This document shows positions 11,006 to 19,901 of a stretch of 64,000 nucleotides of DNA, in pieces; position 1 is the stretch's first letter, and each line of letters begins with the position of its first letter. The notes under the pieces are model-generated. The model ran no database searches and was not told the origin of the DNA. It worked only from the letters and a program-made list of their open reading frames with translations. This stretch comes from Rhizobium sp. NXC14. Lineage in GTDB: Bacteria; Pseudomonadota; Alphaproteobacteria; Rhizobiales; Rhizobiaceae. Location of the stretch: NCBI RefSeq assembly GCF_002117485.1, contig NZ_CP021030.1, positions 65,001 through 129,000 of the forward strand. Reading direction: 5' to 3'. The translations under genes and the position numbers were made by a program.

Positions 11006-12861
11006 GCCTGGTTTCGGAGATCGATCACAGGGTCAGGACGGCGAAAGCTGCTGCGGACCCATTCAACCCCGTGTTCACAGGGTGGAATCGTGTCGCCTAT
11101 GGTTTCGGCATCCTCTGCTGGCTGGCGGCGCTCGGCTATTTCTGGATCTGGTGGTGTCAGTCCGCCCATATCATTTCCTGGCCAGCCTTCGTGCTCGTCA
11201 CCGCCGTGCTTGCCTGGATTACGCTTGTCCCCGCCTATTTCATCATGATCTTCCTCGATGCAAGAACGATCAGCTCGCGCGCCCGGCTGCCGGAAGGACG
11301 CGTGGCGATGGTCGTCACCAAGGCGCCGTCCGAACCCTTTGCCGTCGTCCGCGCCACGCTTCAGGCGATGCTAGATCAGACTGGTGTCGAGTTCGATGTC
11401 TGGCTAGCCGACGAGGATCCGTCCGCGGAAACCAGACGCTGGTGCGCCGAGCACGGCGTGCTGATATCGACGCGGAAGGGCGTGGCGGAGTATCACCGCA
11501 CGACCTGGCCGCGCCGGACGCGGTGCAAGGAAGGCAATCTTGCTTATTTCTACGACCATTTCGGCTATGCGCGTTACGATTTCGTCGCCCAGTTCGATGC
11601 CGATCATGTGCCGACACCGACATATCTCCGTGAAGTCCTGCGCCCTTTCGCCGATCCTGCCGTTGGCTATGTTTCCGCACCCAGCATCTGTGATGCGAAT
11701 GCCGCGGAGAGTTGGGTCGCGCGCGGCAGGCTCTACGCAGAGGCAAGTCTGCACGGCTCGCTGCAGACCGGTTACAACAATGGTTGGGCGCCCCTTTGCA
11801 TCGGCTCCCACTATGCGGTCCGCACAACAGCCCTTCGCCAGATCGGCGGCCTTGGCCCCGAGCTTGCCGAAGATCATTCGACGACGCTGATGATGAACGC
11901 CGGCGGCTGGCGCGGCGTCCACGCGATCGATGCGATCGCTCATGGCGACGGCCCGGCGAATTTCGTCGATCTCGCCGTGCAGGAATTCCAGTGGTCGCGC
12001 AGCCTCGTCACCATCCTGCTGCAATATTCCCGCCGCTACGTCATCAATCTGCCCTGGCGGCTGAAATTCCAGTTCGTCTTTTCGCAGCTGTGGTATCCGC
12101 TCTTTTCCGCCGTCATGGCAGTGATGTTCCTGCTGCCGGTTGCCGCCTTGCTGACGGGCCAGGTCTTCGTCAACGTGACCTATCCGGATTTTCTGCTGCA
12201 TTTCGCGCCGATGTCGATCGTGCTGATGCTCTTTGCTTTCTTCTGGCGGGCCACGGGAACCTTCCGGCCGCAGGACGCGAAACTGTTTGGCTGGGAAGGG
12301 CTCGCCTTCGTCTTTCTGCGCTGGCCATGGTCGCTGGCCGGCAGCCTGGCGGCTATTCGCGACCATTTCTCCGGTTCTTTCGTCGACTTTCGCATCACCC
12401 CGAAGGGAAGGCAGCAGCAGCAGTCTTTGCCGCTGCGCGTCGTTGCGCCCTATCTTGCTCTCGCGGGGCTTTGCGCCGCGGCCATGGTGTTCGCCGGCGA
12501 GGCCGCTGCCGCTCAGGGCTTTTATCTTTTCGCTGCGATGAACCTCGCGCTCTATCTGTCGCTGACCGTGCTGATCGTCGTTCGCCATGCGATCGAGAAC
12601 GGCCTGCCGCTGCTGCCGCAATCGCGCGGCCTCTGGCTTGCGACGGCTACGGGTTTGGCGATCTGTGTCACCGGCGGCATGCAGGCGGGCACCCACGGCC
12701 TGCGCGGCCTCGAAGCCCTTTCCCATGGCCAGACGCTCATCAGTTTCAGCCAATCGCAATTTGCCGTCGCCGGGGCCGGTCACGGCAAGACCAGGACCGT
12801 GAAGTTTCGCCTCAGGTGGAATGGATACGGAAACACCGGGCGGGACCAACAGGGTGTATGA
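11002..12861 (+). CDS. Membrane GT2 polysaccharide synthase, likely glucomannan synthase, 619 aa
   Basis: Processive family-2 glycosyltransferase of the cellulose/mannan synthase type. Two membrane segments lie at about residues 33-84, then a cytosolic catalytic domain with DVWLADEDPS, the DxD site QFDADHVP (near 198) and QEFQWSRS (near 329, the QxxRW-type motif). Four or more membrane segments follow between about 366 and 565. It overlaps galE by four bases (ATGA). The neighbouring GH26-family protein points to a mannose-containing polymer. R. leguminosarum gmsA, a glucomannan synthase gene needed for root-hair attachment, is the obvious comparison, but I have not confirmed identity and leave the symbol empty. 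Confidence 0.88.
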   Translation: MSLVSEIDHRVRTAKAAADPFNPVFTGWNRVAYGFGILCWLAALGYFWIWWCQSAHIISWPAFVLVTAVLAWITLVPAYFIMIFLDARTISSRARLPEGRVAMVVTKAPSEPFAVVRATLQAMLDQTGVEFDVWLADEDPSAETRRWCAEHGVLISTRKGVAEYHRTTWPRRTRCKEGNLAYFYDHFGYARYDFVAQFDADHVPTPTYLREVLRPFADPAVGYVSAPSICDANAAESWVARGRLYAEASLHGSLQTGYNNGWAPLCIGSHYAVRTTALRQIGGLGPELAEDHSTTLMMNAGGWRGVHAIDAIAHGDGPANFVDLAVQEFQWSRSLVTILLQYSRRYVINLPWRLKFQFVFSQLWYPLFSAVMAVMFLLPVAALLTGQVFVNVTYPDFLLHFAPMSIVLMLFAFFWRATGTFRPQDAKLFGWEGLAFVFLRWPWSLAGSLAAIRDHFSGSFVDFRITPKGRQQQQSLPLRVVAPYLALAGLCAAAMVFAGEAAAAQGFYLFAAMNLALYLSLTVLIVVRHAIENGLPLLPQSRGLWLATATGLAICVTGGMQAGTHGLRGLEALSHGQTLISFSQSQFAVAGAGHGKTRTVKFRLRWNGYGNTGRDQQGV

Positions 12862-12897
12862 ACCGGCCAACCGGGACGTGTCGAGGAGGAGCATATA

Positions 12898-13425
12898 ATG
12901 AGCATCGAATCGAGACTATATGGCGCAGCCCTGGCTCTCAGCCTGTGTCTGCCGTTGGCGGCGCACGCTGCCGAGGCCGCTGAGAAGAATCCGCCGACGC
13001 CGCTCAGCGCCTATGAACTCTACCGCATCTACGGTGACAAGACCTGGACCTGGGATACCGGCGGCGGTCGTTTCTTCGATGAAGGACGGCGGTTCGTGGC
13101 CTGGACCAACGACAAGGGCAAGCAGTCCTTCGCCGAAGGCAGATGGGTGGTCGACGATCTCGGTCAGCTCTGCATGCGCGCGACCTGGACGAACGCCGAG
13201 GGAGCAGCGCGTGCCAGCACCTGTTTCGGTCATCGCAAGATCGGCAACACGATCTACCAGCGCCGCCAGCCGGACGGCAATTGGTACATCTTCCGCCATT
13301 CTTCTGTGCGCCAGGATGACGAATTCCGCAAGCTCGTCTCCGCAGATACCGTCAGCGCCAAGGCGTATGAACTGAAGCAGTTTCTGCTGAATCAGGAAAT
13401 AGCCCGAAAGGAGGGTGAGCCATGA
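12898..13425 (+). CDS. Exported small protein, DUF995-like, 175 aa
   Basis: A Sec signal peptide is clear: basic start, LYGAALALSLCLPLAAHAA, with cleavage expected near residue 25. The mature part is rich in Trp and aromatic residues (KTWTWDTGGGRFF, EGRWVVDDLGQLC, CFGHRK) and resembles the DUF995 family of alphaproteobacterial periplasmic proteins; this assignment is from memory. The two cysteines may pair. A strong GAGGAG site precedes the ATG. It overlaps the GH26-like gene by four bases, so it belongs to the polysaccharide operon, perhaps binding or guiding the polymer in the periplasm. Confidence 0.8.
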   Translation: MSIESRLYGAALALSLCLPLAAHAAEAAEKNPPTPLSAYELYRIYGDKTWTWDTGGGRFFDEGRRFVAWTNDKGKQSFAEGRWVVDDLGQLCMRATWTNAEGAARASTCFGHRKIGNTIYQRRQPDGNWYIFRHSSVRQDDEFRKLVSADTVSAKAYELKQFLLNQEIARKEGEP

Positions 13426-14393
13426 AGAAGCTGACGAAAAATCACCTCTCGACCGCCGCGATCGCGCTGCTGCTGTTGTGCGTTGCGGAGTTGCCGGGCC
13501 GAAGCGAGGTGCAATATGCGGGCATTGCGCCGAACCCGGCGGCGAGCGCGCGGACGATCATCGACAAACGCCCGGTCGTTCACGCCGACGGCATCAAGTT
13601 CGGTGCCTACGACCCACATGGGGATTTCGGCGCCCAGGCCAATGTCTCGACTGAAGCCCTGTTCCTGCCGTGGGAAGACGTTGACCTGGAGACGCTGCGC
13701 GTTGCGGATGCCTATGCGTTGGCCAGGGGCCGCAACCTGCTGATAACGGTGGAGCCTTGGTCCTGGGACGTTGAACGGCGGCTGACTTCTGGCGAGCTTC
13801 GCGCAAAGGTTCTGCGCGGCGACTACGATGTCAACATGCGGGCGATCGCGCAGATGATATCCCAGCTGAAAAGCCCCGTGATCATCCGCTGGGGACAGGA
13901 AATGGAAGACAAATCCGGGCGGTTTTCGTGGGCCGGCTGGAACCCGCAAGACTTCATCGCCGCCTACAGACGCATGATGGACATCGTTCGCGACGAGGCG
14001 CCCGGCACCGAGACAATGTGGTCGCCGAAGGGTGTGCCCGGCTTGCAGGACTATTATCCCGGCGACGATTATGTCGATCTCATCGGGCTCTCGGTTTTCG
14101 GGCTGGAGCGCTACGACGAGCTTGCCTACAACAAGCACCGGACCTTCTCAGAAGCGCTGAAGCAGGGCTATGATCTCGTCGCCGCCTATGGAAAGCCCAT
14201 CTGGGTCGCAGAGCTCGGCTACGAAGGCGGCGACGCCTATATGAGGCCGTGGATCGAAACCGCGACGTTGAAACAGAGCGCCTTCCCGAACCTTCAGGAA
14301 GTGGTCTATTTCAATGATCAGGAGGTGCATGTCTGGCCGTTCAATCTCGGCCGGCCTGACTGGCGCGTGGTGAAAAGCCTGGCCGCCAACTAA
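13422..14393 (+). CDS. Exported GH26-family (beta-mannanase-like) glycoside hydrolase, 323 aa
   Basis: N-terminal signal peptide (about 1-28), then a TIM-barrel hydrolase. The segment VIIRWGQEMEDKSG near residue 155-168 fits the acid/base strand of family GH26 (R-x-x-x-E), and PIWVAELGYEGG near 257-268 fits the nucleophile strand ending in Glu. GH26 members mostly cut beta-1,4-mannan or glucomannan. Set in a synthesis operon, such an enzyme would trim or release the nascent chain in the periplasm, as endoglucanases do in cellulose operons. It ends the operon, overlaps the DUF995-like gene by 4 bp, and is followed by a hairpin shared with the convergent binding-protein gene. Confidence 0.85.
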   Translation: MKKLTKNHLSTAAIALLLLCVAELPGRSEVQYAGIAPNPAASARTIIDKRPVVHADGIKFGAYDPHGDFGAQANVSTEALFLPWEDVDLETLRVADAYALARGRNLLITVEPWSWDVERRLTSGELRAKVLRGDYDVNMRAIAQMISQLKSPVIIRWGQEMEDKSGRFSWAGWNPQDFIAAYRRMMDIVRDEAPGTETMWSPKGVPGLQDYYPGDDYVDLIGLSVFGLERYDELAYNKHRTFSEALKQGYDLVAAYGKPIWVAELGYEGGDAYMRPWIETATLKQSAFPNLQEVVYFNDQEVHVWPFNLGRPDWRVVKSLAAN

Positions 14394-14495
14394 GCGCCAT
14401 GTCGCGCATGCCGCGGTTTGCGAGGGCGAGGTTGGAAGAAGCAAGCTGAAGCACGCAATTAAAGTCCACACGCGCTTCAGCCGGGCGTCAGAGAA

Positions 14496-14515
14496 GCCCG
14501 CCGGCGTCTGCGGGC
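14496..14515. terminator. Hairpin between convergent genes
   Basis: GCCCGC at 14496-14501 and GCGGGC at 14510-14515 pair across eight bases; flanking AG/CT extend it. It lies between the stop of the GH26 gene and the stop of the ABC binding-protein gene. The T-run on the plus side (CTCTCCTTTC) is weak. Confidence 0.4.
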
Positions 14516-14540
14516 CTCTCCTTTCATATCGGGCAAGCGA

Positions 14541-15830
14541 TCATCCCTTAAGCGTTGCCTTACCCTCTTCGACGAGCCGGGTCGCTGCGTCGGCGGGCGA
14601 AGTCCGCTCGAAGGCGAGTTCGTCGCAGATCGGGCGCAGCACGCGTTGGTCGAATTGGGTCGCACCCATCGGCACCGGCGGCGGATATTCACCGACCTGA
14701 TCCTTGAGCATGTTGACGTATTTGACCGTTTCCTGCTCTGTCGGGTTCAGCTGCGGCAGAATGGCTTCACGCACGGCTGGCGACATCGGCACGCCGCGCT
14801 CAACGCCGAGAATCTTGCCGGCTTCGATGTCGTTGACGAAGAAGTCGATGAATTTCGCGGCCGCTTCGCCATGCTTTGTGGTCGCGCCGATACTCCAGAT
14901 CAGCGCCGGGCGATAATAATGTCCGGAAGGGCCGCCCTTCTTTTCGCGCGGCAGCATGGTGATGCCGAGTTTGTTCTTGATGATCAGCTGATAGCCGATC
15001 ATCTGGTTGGAATAGGCCATGCCGATCACCGATTTGCCGAGACCGAGGCAATTGGTGTCAATGGTGTTCTGATCGAGCGTCTGGACGTCGGCGGCAACGG
15101 TGCCCCCCGCCTTGCGCAGCTTCTCCCAATAGTCGAACCACTCCCTGGCATCATCGGCCGCGAAGCCGAGCCCGACGCTTTCCTTGGCAAAGACGCTTTT
15201 GCCGCGCTGGCGCAGCCACGCGTCGAACACATAGTTGTAACGCGCCCCATAGGGGCCACCGCCCTTGCCCGAGGACTTGGCGAGTTCCACGGCAAGCTTG
15301 GCATATTCATCCCAGGTAAGATCTGTCGTCGGCAGCGGAATGCCCGCCTTTTCGAATTCGACCGTGTCGAAGAACATCGAAAACGAGTTGAGGCCGAGGC
15401 CGACACCATAGAGTTTGCCGTCGACGGTGGTCAGTTTCAGCATGTCGGGGCCGAAGCTGTCGACCTTGAGCGTCGAGGGGACGAATTCGTCGAGCGGCAG
15501 GCAGGCGCCGCGCTTGGAATAATCGGAGATTGTTCCCGGCTCGAGCTGCAAAACGTCCGGAATGGCCCGGCCGGCCATCTGCGTGGCGAGCTTCGTCCAG
15601 TAGCCTTCGCCGGAAAGCGATTCGCCGACGATCGTAACGCCGGGTGTCTTCGACTGATAGAGCTTGGCGACATCGAGCGTGCGTTTGGCACGGTCGTTGG
15701 ATCCCCACCACATGGCGCGCAGCTGCGCCTCCTCGGCAAAGGCCGGGATAGCGCTTCCCGCGCCAAAGGCGAAGCCGGCGGCGGCGCCGGCCGAACTCAC
15801 TAGGAATGAACGGCGATTGAGATGCATCAT
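14541..15830 (-). CDS. ABC sugar-transporter substrate-binding protein, Tat-exported, 429 aa
   Basis: Family-1 extracellular solute-binding protein (CUT1 type). The N-terminus NRRSFLVSS followed by an Ala/Gly-rich hydrophobic stretch is a twin-arginine signal. The body carries AMWWGSNDRAKRT, PDVLQLEPGTI, DGKLYGVGLGLNS and the C-terminal FFVNDIEAGKILGVERGVP that define this subgroup. The ATG at 15830 (or 15827) is preceded immediately by AAGGAGGAAT; the ATG six bases from GGAGG, 15827, may be the true one. No permease or ATPase gene lies beside it. The paralogue at 25576 is closely similar, so it may share that transporter. It is divergent from the LacI regulator, which probably controls it. 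Confidence 0.93.
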   Translation of the reverse strand: MMHLNRRSFLVSSAGAAAGFAFGAGSAIPAFAEEAQLRAMWWGSNDRAKRTLDVAKLYQSKTPGVTIVGESLSGEGYWTKLATQMAGRAIPDVLQLEPGTISDYSKRGACLPLDEFVPSTLKVDSFGPDMLKLTTVDGKLYGVGLGLNSFSMFFDTVEFEKAGIPLPTTDLTWDEYAKLAVELAKSSGKGGGPYGARYNYVFDAWLRQRGKSVFAKESVGLGFAADDAREWFDYWEKLRKAGGTVAADVQTLDQNTIDTNCLGLGKSVIGMAYSNQMIGYQLIIKNKLGITMLPREKKGGPSGHYYRPALIWSIGATTKHGEAAAKFIDFFVNDIEAGKILGVERGVPMSPAVREAILPQLNPTEQETVKYVNMLKDQVGEYPPPVPMGATQFDQRVLRPICDELAFERTSPADAATRLVEEGKATLKG

Positions 15831-15917
15831 ATTCCTCCTTGTTCCCAATATGTCCTCTGCCATCCTCCAACGGCGTGCCGGGACACTCGCCGGATAGAGT
15901 ACGCAAAAATATTTCTA

Positions 15918-15951
15918 TTGCAAGAATTAATCAATATCTTGCAAATTTGCA
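15918..15951. promoter_or_regulatory. Candidate LacI-family operators in divergent promoter
   Basis: TTGCAAGA at 15918-15925 and TCTTGCAA at 15937-15944 form a perfect inverted repeat. Overlapping its right arm, TGCAAATTTGCA at 15940-15951 is a perfect 12-bp palindrome, followed by further TTTGCA-like repeats to 15969. All of this lies in the 143-bp AT-rich gap between the divergent binding-protein and LacI genes, where autoregulation and control of the transporter gene are expected. Confidence 0.6.
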
Positions 15952-15973
15952 TTGTTTGCATAATGTTTGCTGT

Positions 15974-17002
15974 ATGAACGAGCATAAAACCAAGCGGCCG
16001 CGCCAGGCCGACATAGCCACTCTGGCCGGCGTCTCCGTCTCCACGGTGTCGCGCGTGCTTGCCAATGAGCCGGGCATCAGCGAAAGCGTCCGCCGTCATA
16101 TCTTGAAGGTTGCGGCTGACCACGGTTATCCCGTTAGGCCTACCGCCGAGGCCGTTGCCGGCGGGCTGGCGCTGATCGCCAGCGACGGCATCACGGGCGG
16201 GCTCAGCGTCTTCTACGAATCGATTGTCGACGGCTTGCGCACTGGAGCCGCCGAGGCGGGAATGCCATTTGAAATTCGCCTAGCCCGCGAGGATCGTATC
16301 ACGCCGGATGCCGTACGTGATTATATGCGGGCTGCGGAGGCCGAGGGCCTCTTTCTCGTCGGCATCGATCCCAACGAAGCCTTGCGCGACTGGCTGCAGG
16401 CCAGCACAACACCGACCGTGCTTGTCAACGGCACTGATCCCAGGATGCAGTTCGACGGTGTTTCTCCGGCTAACTTCTTTGGTGCCTTCGAAGCCACCAG
16501 TCGGCTGACAAGCGCTGGCCACCGCCGCATCCTGCATCTGAGCGGTTCTCACCGCCATACGATTCGGGAACGCATTCGCGGCTTCGAGGCGGCGGTCGCC
16601 GCCGTCCCCGGCGCCGAAGGGCGATTCGTTTCGCTCGCGCTCCAGGGCAGCGCAAGCCGCGAGGCTCATGAAAGCACGGCGGCGGTCCTTGCCGAGAATG
16701 CCGGCTTCACAGCGGCCTTCTGCATGAATGATTTCATTGCCGTTGGCGTTCTCGAAGCTGTCACTGAGGCCGGCCTGCGGGTGCCGGAGGATTTCGCGAT
16801 CATCGGCTTTGATGATCTGCCCTGCGCATTGATGACCAATCCGCGGCTTTCCACCATGCGCGTCGATCGTGCCGCTCTCGGGCGGGAAGCCGTATCCCTG
16901 ATGCTGTCCCGATTCCGCAACAGGACAGCGGCTGCGCGCCAGATCTGCCAGGCGGTCATTCCCGTTCCGGGGGGGACCGTTGCCAATGCCGAGAACCAGT
17001 AA
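15974..17002 (+). CDS. LacI-family transcriptional regulator, 342 aa
   Basis: An N-terminal LacI helix-turn-helix is plain: DIATLAGVSVSTVSRVLAN with the hinge region after RRHILKVAADHGYPV (residues about 10-60). A periplasmic-binding-like effector domain follows, with typical AAFCMNDFIAVGVLEA and FAIIGFDDLPCALMTNPRLST. The start is the ATG at 15974, because the HTH must sit near the N-terminus; the frame runs open further upstream through the promoter. It is divergent from the orphan binding protein and runs into the DUF2264 gene, so it probably senses the substrate or an intermediate of that pathway. Confidence 0.92.
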   Translation: MNEHKTKRPRQADIATLAGVSVSTVSRVLANEPGISESVRRHILKVAADHGYPVRPTAEAVAGGLALIASDGITGGLSVFYESIVDGLRTGAAEAGMPFEIRLAREDRITPDAVRDYMRAAEAEGLFLVGIDPNEALRDWLQASTTPTVLVNGTDPRMQFDGVSPANFFGAFEATSRLTSAGHRRILHLSGSHRHTIRERIRGFEAAVAAVPGAEGRFVSLALQGSASREAHESTAAVLAENAGFTAAFCMNDFIAVGVLEAVTEAGLRVPEDFAIIGFDDLPCALMTNPRLSTMRVDRAALGREAVSLMLSRFRNRTAAARQICQAVIPVPGGTVANAENQ

Positions 17003-17011
17003 GAGGTGTCG

Positions 17012-18868
17012 ATGACTTACGATCCCGCCAGCGCCAATCCGCTTGCCGGCAATCCGCTTGAAACCCGCGCCGATATGAGCCGCGCGCTACTTGCTCTCTT
17101 CGATCCGCTGCTTCCCTGTTTTTCCAAGGGCAATGCCCGCGTCAGGCTCAGTGGCGCCGCCGCCCATTTCGACCGGGCAGCCGCCGATCTCGAGGGCTTT
17201 GCCCGGCCGCTCTGGGGCTTGGCGCCTTTTGGCGCCGGCGGCGGCGACTTCGCCCATTGGCATCGTTTTGCCGAAGGTATAGCAAACGGCACCGACCCTG
17301 CGCATCCCGAATATTGGGGAACAGTCAATGGCCGGGATCAGCGGATGGTCGAGCTTGCTGCCCTCGGCTTTGCCCTGGCGCTGGTGCCGGAAGAGATCTG
17401 GGAGCCGCTCGATTCGCGCGCCCGCAGCAATGTCGTCGCCTATCTCAAACATGCCAGGCAGTTTGACTATGCTGGTAACAACTGGAAATTTTTCCGTATC
17501 TTCGTCGATATCGCCCTCGATCGTCTCGGCGCCGAATTCGACCGCAGCCTGACGCGGCAATATCTGCAGGAACTCGAAGGCTTCTATATCGGCGACGGCT
17601 GGTATCGCGACGGCAACGTGCGCCGCATCGACCATTACATCCCCTTCGCCATGCATTTTTATGGCCTGATCTATTCGAAGCTCGTCGATGACGATTACGC
17701 CAAGCGCTACCGCGAGCGCGCCGTCCTTTTCGCCCGGGATTTCCGCCACTGGTTTGCCGCCGACGGGGCGACGATTCCGTTCGGCCGCAGCCTGACTTAT
17801 CGTTTTGCCTGCGCCGGCTTCTGGTCAGCGCTCGCCTTTGCCGATGTCGAGGCTTTGCCCTGGGGTGAGGTCAAGCATCTCTGCCTGCAGCATCTGCGCT
17901 GGTGGAGGGACAAGCCGATTGCCGACCGCGACGGCGTGCTGTCGATCGGTTTCGGCTATCCAAACCTCTTGATGTCGGAGAGCTATAATTCCGCCGGCTC
18001 GCCCTATTGGGCCTTGAAGGCTTTTCTGCCGCTTGCGATCTCGGAGGACCACCCCTTCTGGACCGCTGAAGAAAAGGCACCGGAGCAGACGTCGGCAGTC
18101 GTTCCCCAGCGCCATCCCGGCATGGTGATCATGCGGGCGGGCAGCGATGTCGTCGCATTGTCTTCCGGCCAGGAAAACCTGCAGATGCGTTTCGGCACGG
18201 AAAAATACGCGAAATTCGCCTATTCCACCCGCTATGGCTTCAGCGTCGAATCCGATGAGCGCGGCTTTGCCCTCGCCGCCTTCGATTCGATGCTGGCTTT
18301 CAGCGAAGACGGCCTGCACTACCGCGTGCGAGAGACGAATGAAGAGGCAAAACTCGCGGGCGACGTGCTTTATGCGAAATGGTCACCTTCCCCCGATGTC
18401 AGCGTCGAGAGCTGGCTCGCGCCCGCGGCCCCCTGGCATATCCGCCTCCACCGGATCAGGGCGGCCCGGCCGCTGAGGGTCGCCGAAGGCGGCTTCGCCA
18501 TCGCCCGCCGGGATTTCGAGCTGGACACGCTGTCTGCTTCGGATGGCGCTGCCTATGCGATCGGCGAAGCCGATTTCACCGGCATTCTCGACTTGGGATC
18601 GTCGATCAAACGCGCCGGACTCGCGCAGAAGGCCCAGCCCAATACCAATGTAATCGTCGCCAAGACCATCGTGCCGCAACTGCGCGGTCAGATCCCGGCA
18701 GGTGAGACCATCCTGGTCACGGCGGTGCTGGCGCTCGAAGATCCCGCTGCCGTTTCCTCGGCCTGGGCGCGGCCGCCGAAAGCGCCTGATATTACGGCGC
18801 TGGAGGCGCTGGTGCGGGAAAAGGGCGTAACCGTCAGCGCCATCGAAGCACCGGGTCAGATGCCATGA
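17012..18868 (+). CDS. DUF2264 protein, 618 aa
   Basis: The N-terminal two thirds fit DUF2264: NPLETRADMSRALLALFDPLLPCF, FARPLWGLAPFGAGGGDFAHW and EYWGTVNGRDQRMVE, then an aromatic-rich alpha-helical region (NNWKFFRIFVDIAL, EGFYIGDGWYRDGN). The C-terminal third (from about 375) is beta-rich. The helical-toroid plus beta-sandwich plan resembles polysaccharide lyases and unsaturated-glucuronyl hydrolases, which makes action on an acidic or modified oligosaccharide possible, but no reaction is established. No signal peptide, so it is cytoplasmic. AGAGG lies five bases before this ATG; a GTG at 17006 is the alternative. It follows the LacI gene by 9 bp and overlaps the next gene by four. Confidence 0.85.
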   Translation: MTYDPASANPLAGNPLETRADMSRALLALFDPLLPCFSKGNARVRLSGAAAHFDRAAADLEGFARPLWGLAPFGAGGGDFAHWHRFAEGIANGTDPAHPEYWGTVNGRDQRMVELAALGFALALVPEEIWEPLDSRARSNVVAYLKHARQFDYAGNNWKFFRIFVDIALDRLGAEFDRSLTRQYLQELEGFYIGDGWYRDGNVRRIDHYIPFAMHFYGLIYSKLVDDDYAKRYRERAVLFARDFRHWFAADGATIPFGRSLTYRFACAGFWSALAFADVEALPWGEVKHLCLQHLRWWRDKPIADRDGVLSIGFGYPNLLMSESYNSAGSPYWALKAFLPLAISEDHPFWTAEEKAPEQTSAVVPQRHPGMVIMRAGSDVVALSSGQENLQMRFGTEKYAKFAYSTRYGFSVESDERGFALAAFDSMLAFSEDGLHYRVRETNEEAKLAGDVLYAKWSPSPDVSVESWLAPAAPWHIRLHRIRAARPLRVAEGGFAIARRDFELDTLSASDGAAYAIGEADFTGILDLGSSIKRAGLAQKAQPNTNVIVAKTIVPQLRGQIPAGETILVTAVLALEDPAAVSSAWARPPKAPDITALEALVREKGVTVSAIEAPGQMP

Positions 18869-19875
18869 GCCGCCCGGCCATCGTCCTTGCCATGGAACCG
18901 TCGCGCACGGAACATGTCCTGCCCGACGAGATCCTGCACCGGCTCGACACGCTCGGCCGTCTGCTCGATCTCGAGCCGCTGCAGCGGCTGGACGACGCGC
19001 GGGCAAGACGCCTGCTTCCAGAAGCGGAGATCCTGATCACCGGCTGGGGAGCGCCCTATATCGGCTCTGAAATTCTCGCCGCTGCGCCGCGGCTTCGTCT
19101 CGTCGTCCATGCGGCGGGCACGGTGAAGGGCATCATCGACGAGGCCATCTTCGAAGCCGGTATAGCGGTGAGCCACGCGGCCGAGGCCAATGCGGTGCCC
19201 GTTGCCGAATTCACGCTCGCCGCGATCCTCTTTGCCGGCAAACGCGCCTTCCGTTTCCGCGACCTTTACGTCGGCGACCGTAACCGTGATCGGACCTATC
19301 CGATGCAGCGGGAGGCAATCGGCAATTATGGCCGCACCCTCGGCATTATAGGCGCCTCGCGGATCGGCCGGCGGGTGATCGAACTCCTGAGACCCTTCGA
19401 CTACAGGGTGCTGCTGTTCGATCCAATGCTCGGAGCGGCCGAAGCAGCCGGACTGGGAGCGGAAAAGGTCGATCTCGACGAGTTGATGCGGCGCGCGGAT
19501 ATCGTTTCCCTGCACGCGCCATCACTGCCGTCGACGCGGCATATGATCGATGCGCGAAGACTGTCGCTGATGAAGGATGGGGCAACGCTCATCAACACCG
19601 CGCGCGGCATTCTCATCGATGAGGCCGCCCTGCTGTCGGAGCTGAAAACCGGCCGCATCGACGCGGTCATCGACGTCACCGATCCGGAAATTCCGGAGGC
19701 GGGTTCGATCTTCTACGATCTTCCGAATGTTTTCCTGACACCGCATATTGCCGGCGCCATCGGCCTGGAACGGGCGCGTCTCGGCGCGATGGCGGCGGAC
19801 GAGGTCGAGCGTTTTACAACAGGCCGGCCGTTGCTCTACCAGATCCGCCGGCACGATCTCGAAAACATCGCCTGA
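18865..19875 (+). CDS. D-isomer-specific 2-hydroxyacid dehydrogenase family protein, 336 aa
   Basis: NAD(P)-binding domain with TLGIIGASRIGRRVIELL (residues about 153-170, the GxGxxG site read as G-A-S-R-I-G) and acidic VLLFDP at the end of strand two. Catalytic positions fit the family: Arg in INTARGILIDE (near 245), Glu in PEIPEAGSIFY and His in FLTPHIAGA (near 295). No signal peptide. Likely oxidises or reduces a 2-hydroxy/2-keto acid derived from the sugar handled by this operon. It starts inside the stop of the DUF2264 gene (ATGA) and ends the LacI-DUF2264 operon. Confidence 0.9.
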   Translation: MSRPAIVLAMEPSRTEHVLPDEILHRLDTLGRLLDLEPLQRLDDARARRLLPEAEILITGWGAPYIGSEILAAAPRLRLVVHAAGTVKGIIDEAIFEAGIAVSHAAEANAVPVAEFTLAAILFAGKRAFRFRDLYVGDRNRDRTYPMQREAIGNYGRTLGIIGASRIGRRVIELLRPFDYRVLLFDPMLGAAEAAGLGAEKVDLDELMRRADIVSLHAPSLPSTRHMIDARRLSLMKDGATLINTARGILIDEAALLSELKTGRIDAVIDVTDPEIPEAGSIFYDLPNVFLTPHIAGAIGLERARLGAMAADEVERFTTGRPLLYQIRRHDLENIA

Positions 19876-19901
19876 CGCGCGCCATCACGCTGGCCATGCG
19901 G

